DNA from: Margaritifera margaritifera
Taxonomy: Eukaryota; Mollusca; Bivalvia; Unionida; Margaritiferidae
DNA: 64,000 bases
Assembly: GCA_029931535.1 (NCBI GenBank)
Contig: JAQPZY010001626.1
Coordinates: 4,025,501 to 4,089,500 of the forward strand
Direction of reading: 5' to 3'
A program made the position numbers and the translations under genes. Positions 33,473-64,000 of this stretch are shown here, piece by piece. The notes below the pieces were generated by a model that saw only the letters and a program-made list of their open reading frames with translations, made no database searches and had not been told where the DNA came from. Numbering within the stretch: position 1 is the stretch's first letter; every line of letters begins with the position of its first letter.

Positions 33473-34899
33473 ATAATTTCTAGGCTTGAAAATCTTACTC
33501 TCAATCCATGATAACAGCAGGCCACAATAAAGATTATAAGTTTTCTCATACTCAGACTTGGAATCAACTCAAAATTCTGACATCTAGCCCAGTATTCATG
33601 AAGATCCTTAACTTCAGTACACACTCTAACTCTACCGTTGTTCTAGGCATTGTCACATTATTATGAACTACACATATTTAACAGATTTGTGTATTTTATG
33701 GTATGGGCACTTTTCAAGCTCATGTATTTGAATTAGTTCACTTATTGTAAGTTATTGAAATTTTTGAGACTGAGGGTGCACTCAAGTTGAGGTCCTGATT
33801 GGCCAGTGATAATTCAACCAATCAGACATAAGAAATTTGAGAACAGTCTGAGTTTGAGCATGAGAATGTTCTTATAATTCTGGGGTCTGGACTTTTTATA
33901 TATAACAATAGCACAAAAAATCAGTATGCATATACACCGTAAACAGTATATAAAATGATCTGCCAGTAAGGGATGTTCTATTTAATTCTACCTGAGGGAA
34001 ATGAAATGCATTAAAATATATTTTCTGTTGAGGGTTGAAGTCTAAAGCTATTTTTTAAAATATTTTTTTAAAATAATATTCCTTGCCATTGGTAGTACCC
34101 CTAAAAAAATGAAGGACAGTGGTGCATATCTACATATATGGATCATTAATACATAAAAACAGTAAAACAAATTGGACGGAATATGATCATGAAGGCTCAT
34201 TCTGCCAATATACAGTATGTTTGATATGCAGCTACATCAAAAAAAAAAGGGAAATATTTGGAGGATATGACAATTTTAAACATACATATGTATGTACTGA
34301 GGATGATATATAATTAAAAATAAATGGTATAATACAATAAAGAAAATAATATATTAGAAAATATATGGACTAATCTAAATAATACTATCACAGCTAATGT
34401 AATAATAATTGTACATGATCATACTTTGCATTATAATAAATAAACCTATTATTCTCTGAGACATTAAATCCATAGCAATTAACAACCTTATAATTGCATT
34501 ACAGGAAACTTTAATAGAACTACACTTTTACATTGTAATTACTCCTTGGAATGTTGAAGATTCTTAGGTTTAACTGTTTCTGTCAAAGCAATGAGTTATG
34601 ATTAACATTTCACAAATTTTGTTGAGCAAACAAGATTGGGTGACACAACAGAGTAATAAAAACAGCTGCATAGCACAAAGATATGCACTTAAATTTGAAC
34701 TTAAAATAAGAGCACCATCTACTCTCAGAAAACATAACTTAGATTCCTAAAGAATTTACCAAGTGTAATTTCAAACTTTAATTATCCATTAGTAATGAAG
34801 AAAATAAATGAATGGAACTTCATAACTAAATTATAAAAATAGCTGCCTCAGACAGTGATGTATTGTTGCTGCCTTCTCTCAGAGATCTTGATGGTCCCT
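33473..34899 (-). other. Probable 3' UTR of the EML5/6-like gene and flank
   Basis: The sequence after the EML stop codon is AT-rich and non-coding. An ATTAAA variant polyadenylation signal lies on the minus strand at 34782-34777, about 120 nt after the stop. No canonical AATAAA is close. The true end is not determined. Confidence 0.35.

Positions 34900-64000
<29,101 letters not shown>

Overview
This is an intron-rich, AT-rich animal nuclear sequence. Most of it is transposable-element debris around two host genes. The mix of elements suggests a marine invertebrate, most likely a bivalve mollusc: tRNA-derived SINEs, DIRS-type tyrosine-recombinase retrotransposons, a Polinton-like remnant, and diffuse repeats carrying TGACCTTGACC motifs. 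The mollusc assignment is inference; no diagnostic marker gene is present.

Host genes. (1) A + strand gene ends at 11372-11485, where a strong acceptor precedes a 37-codon terminal exon with a Dpy-30/RIIa-like motif. (2) On the - strand, eight consecutive exons between 63595 and 34900 encode the last ~341 residues of an EML5/EML6-type microtubule-associated WD-repeat protein. Every exon junction is phase-consistent, down to a final 25-nt coding segment. Upstream exons lie beyond the right edge. The two genes are tail to tail, about 23.4 kb apart.

Left region (1-10.9 kb). A nest of insertions. A Ty3/Gypsy-type LTR retrotransposon (- strand) has an uninterrupted Gag-protease frame that runs off the left edge, a tRNA-Pro-type primer-binding site and a 752-bp LTR. 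It abuts, and probably inserted into, a decayed Polinton/Maverick-like remnant with protein-primed DNA polymerase B and packaging-ATPase fragments. That remnant is itself split by a 2.5-kb DNA-element-like unit with GGTCTACA inverted ends and a frameshifted ORF of an unnamed family.

Middle region (11.5-34.9 kb). LINE tails, three hairpin-rich MITE-like elements, a 5.8-kb DIRS1-like element with inverted termini, and a decayed LINE that landed inside a ~78-bp repeat array.

Right region (34.9-64 kb). The EML introns hold a second YR retroelement with an SGNH-hydrolase-like ORF, a 129-bp tandem array, a ~40-copy 43-bp minisatellite beside a donor splice site, a 1.5-kb candidate solo LTR, a third DIRS remnant, SINEs and microsatellites.

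Most short open frames in this window are chance or repeat-generated. Boundaries of decayed elements are approximate.
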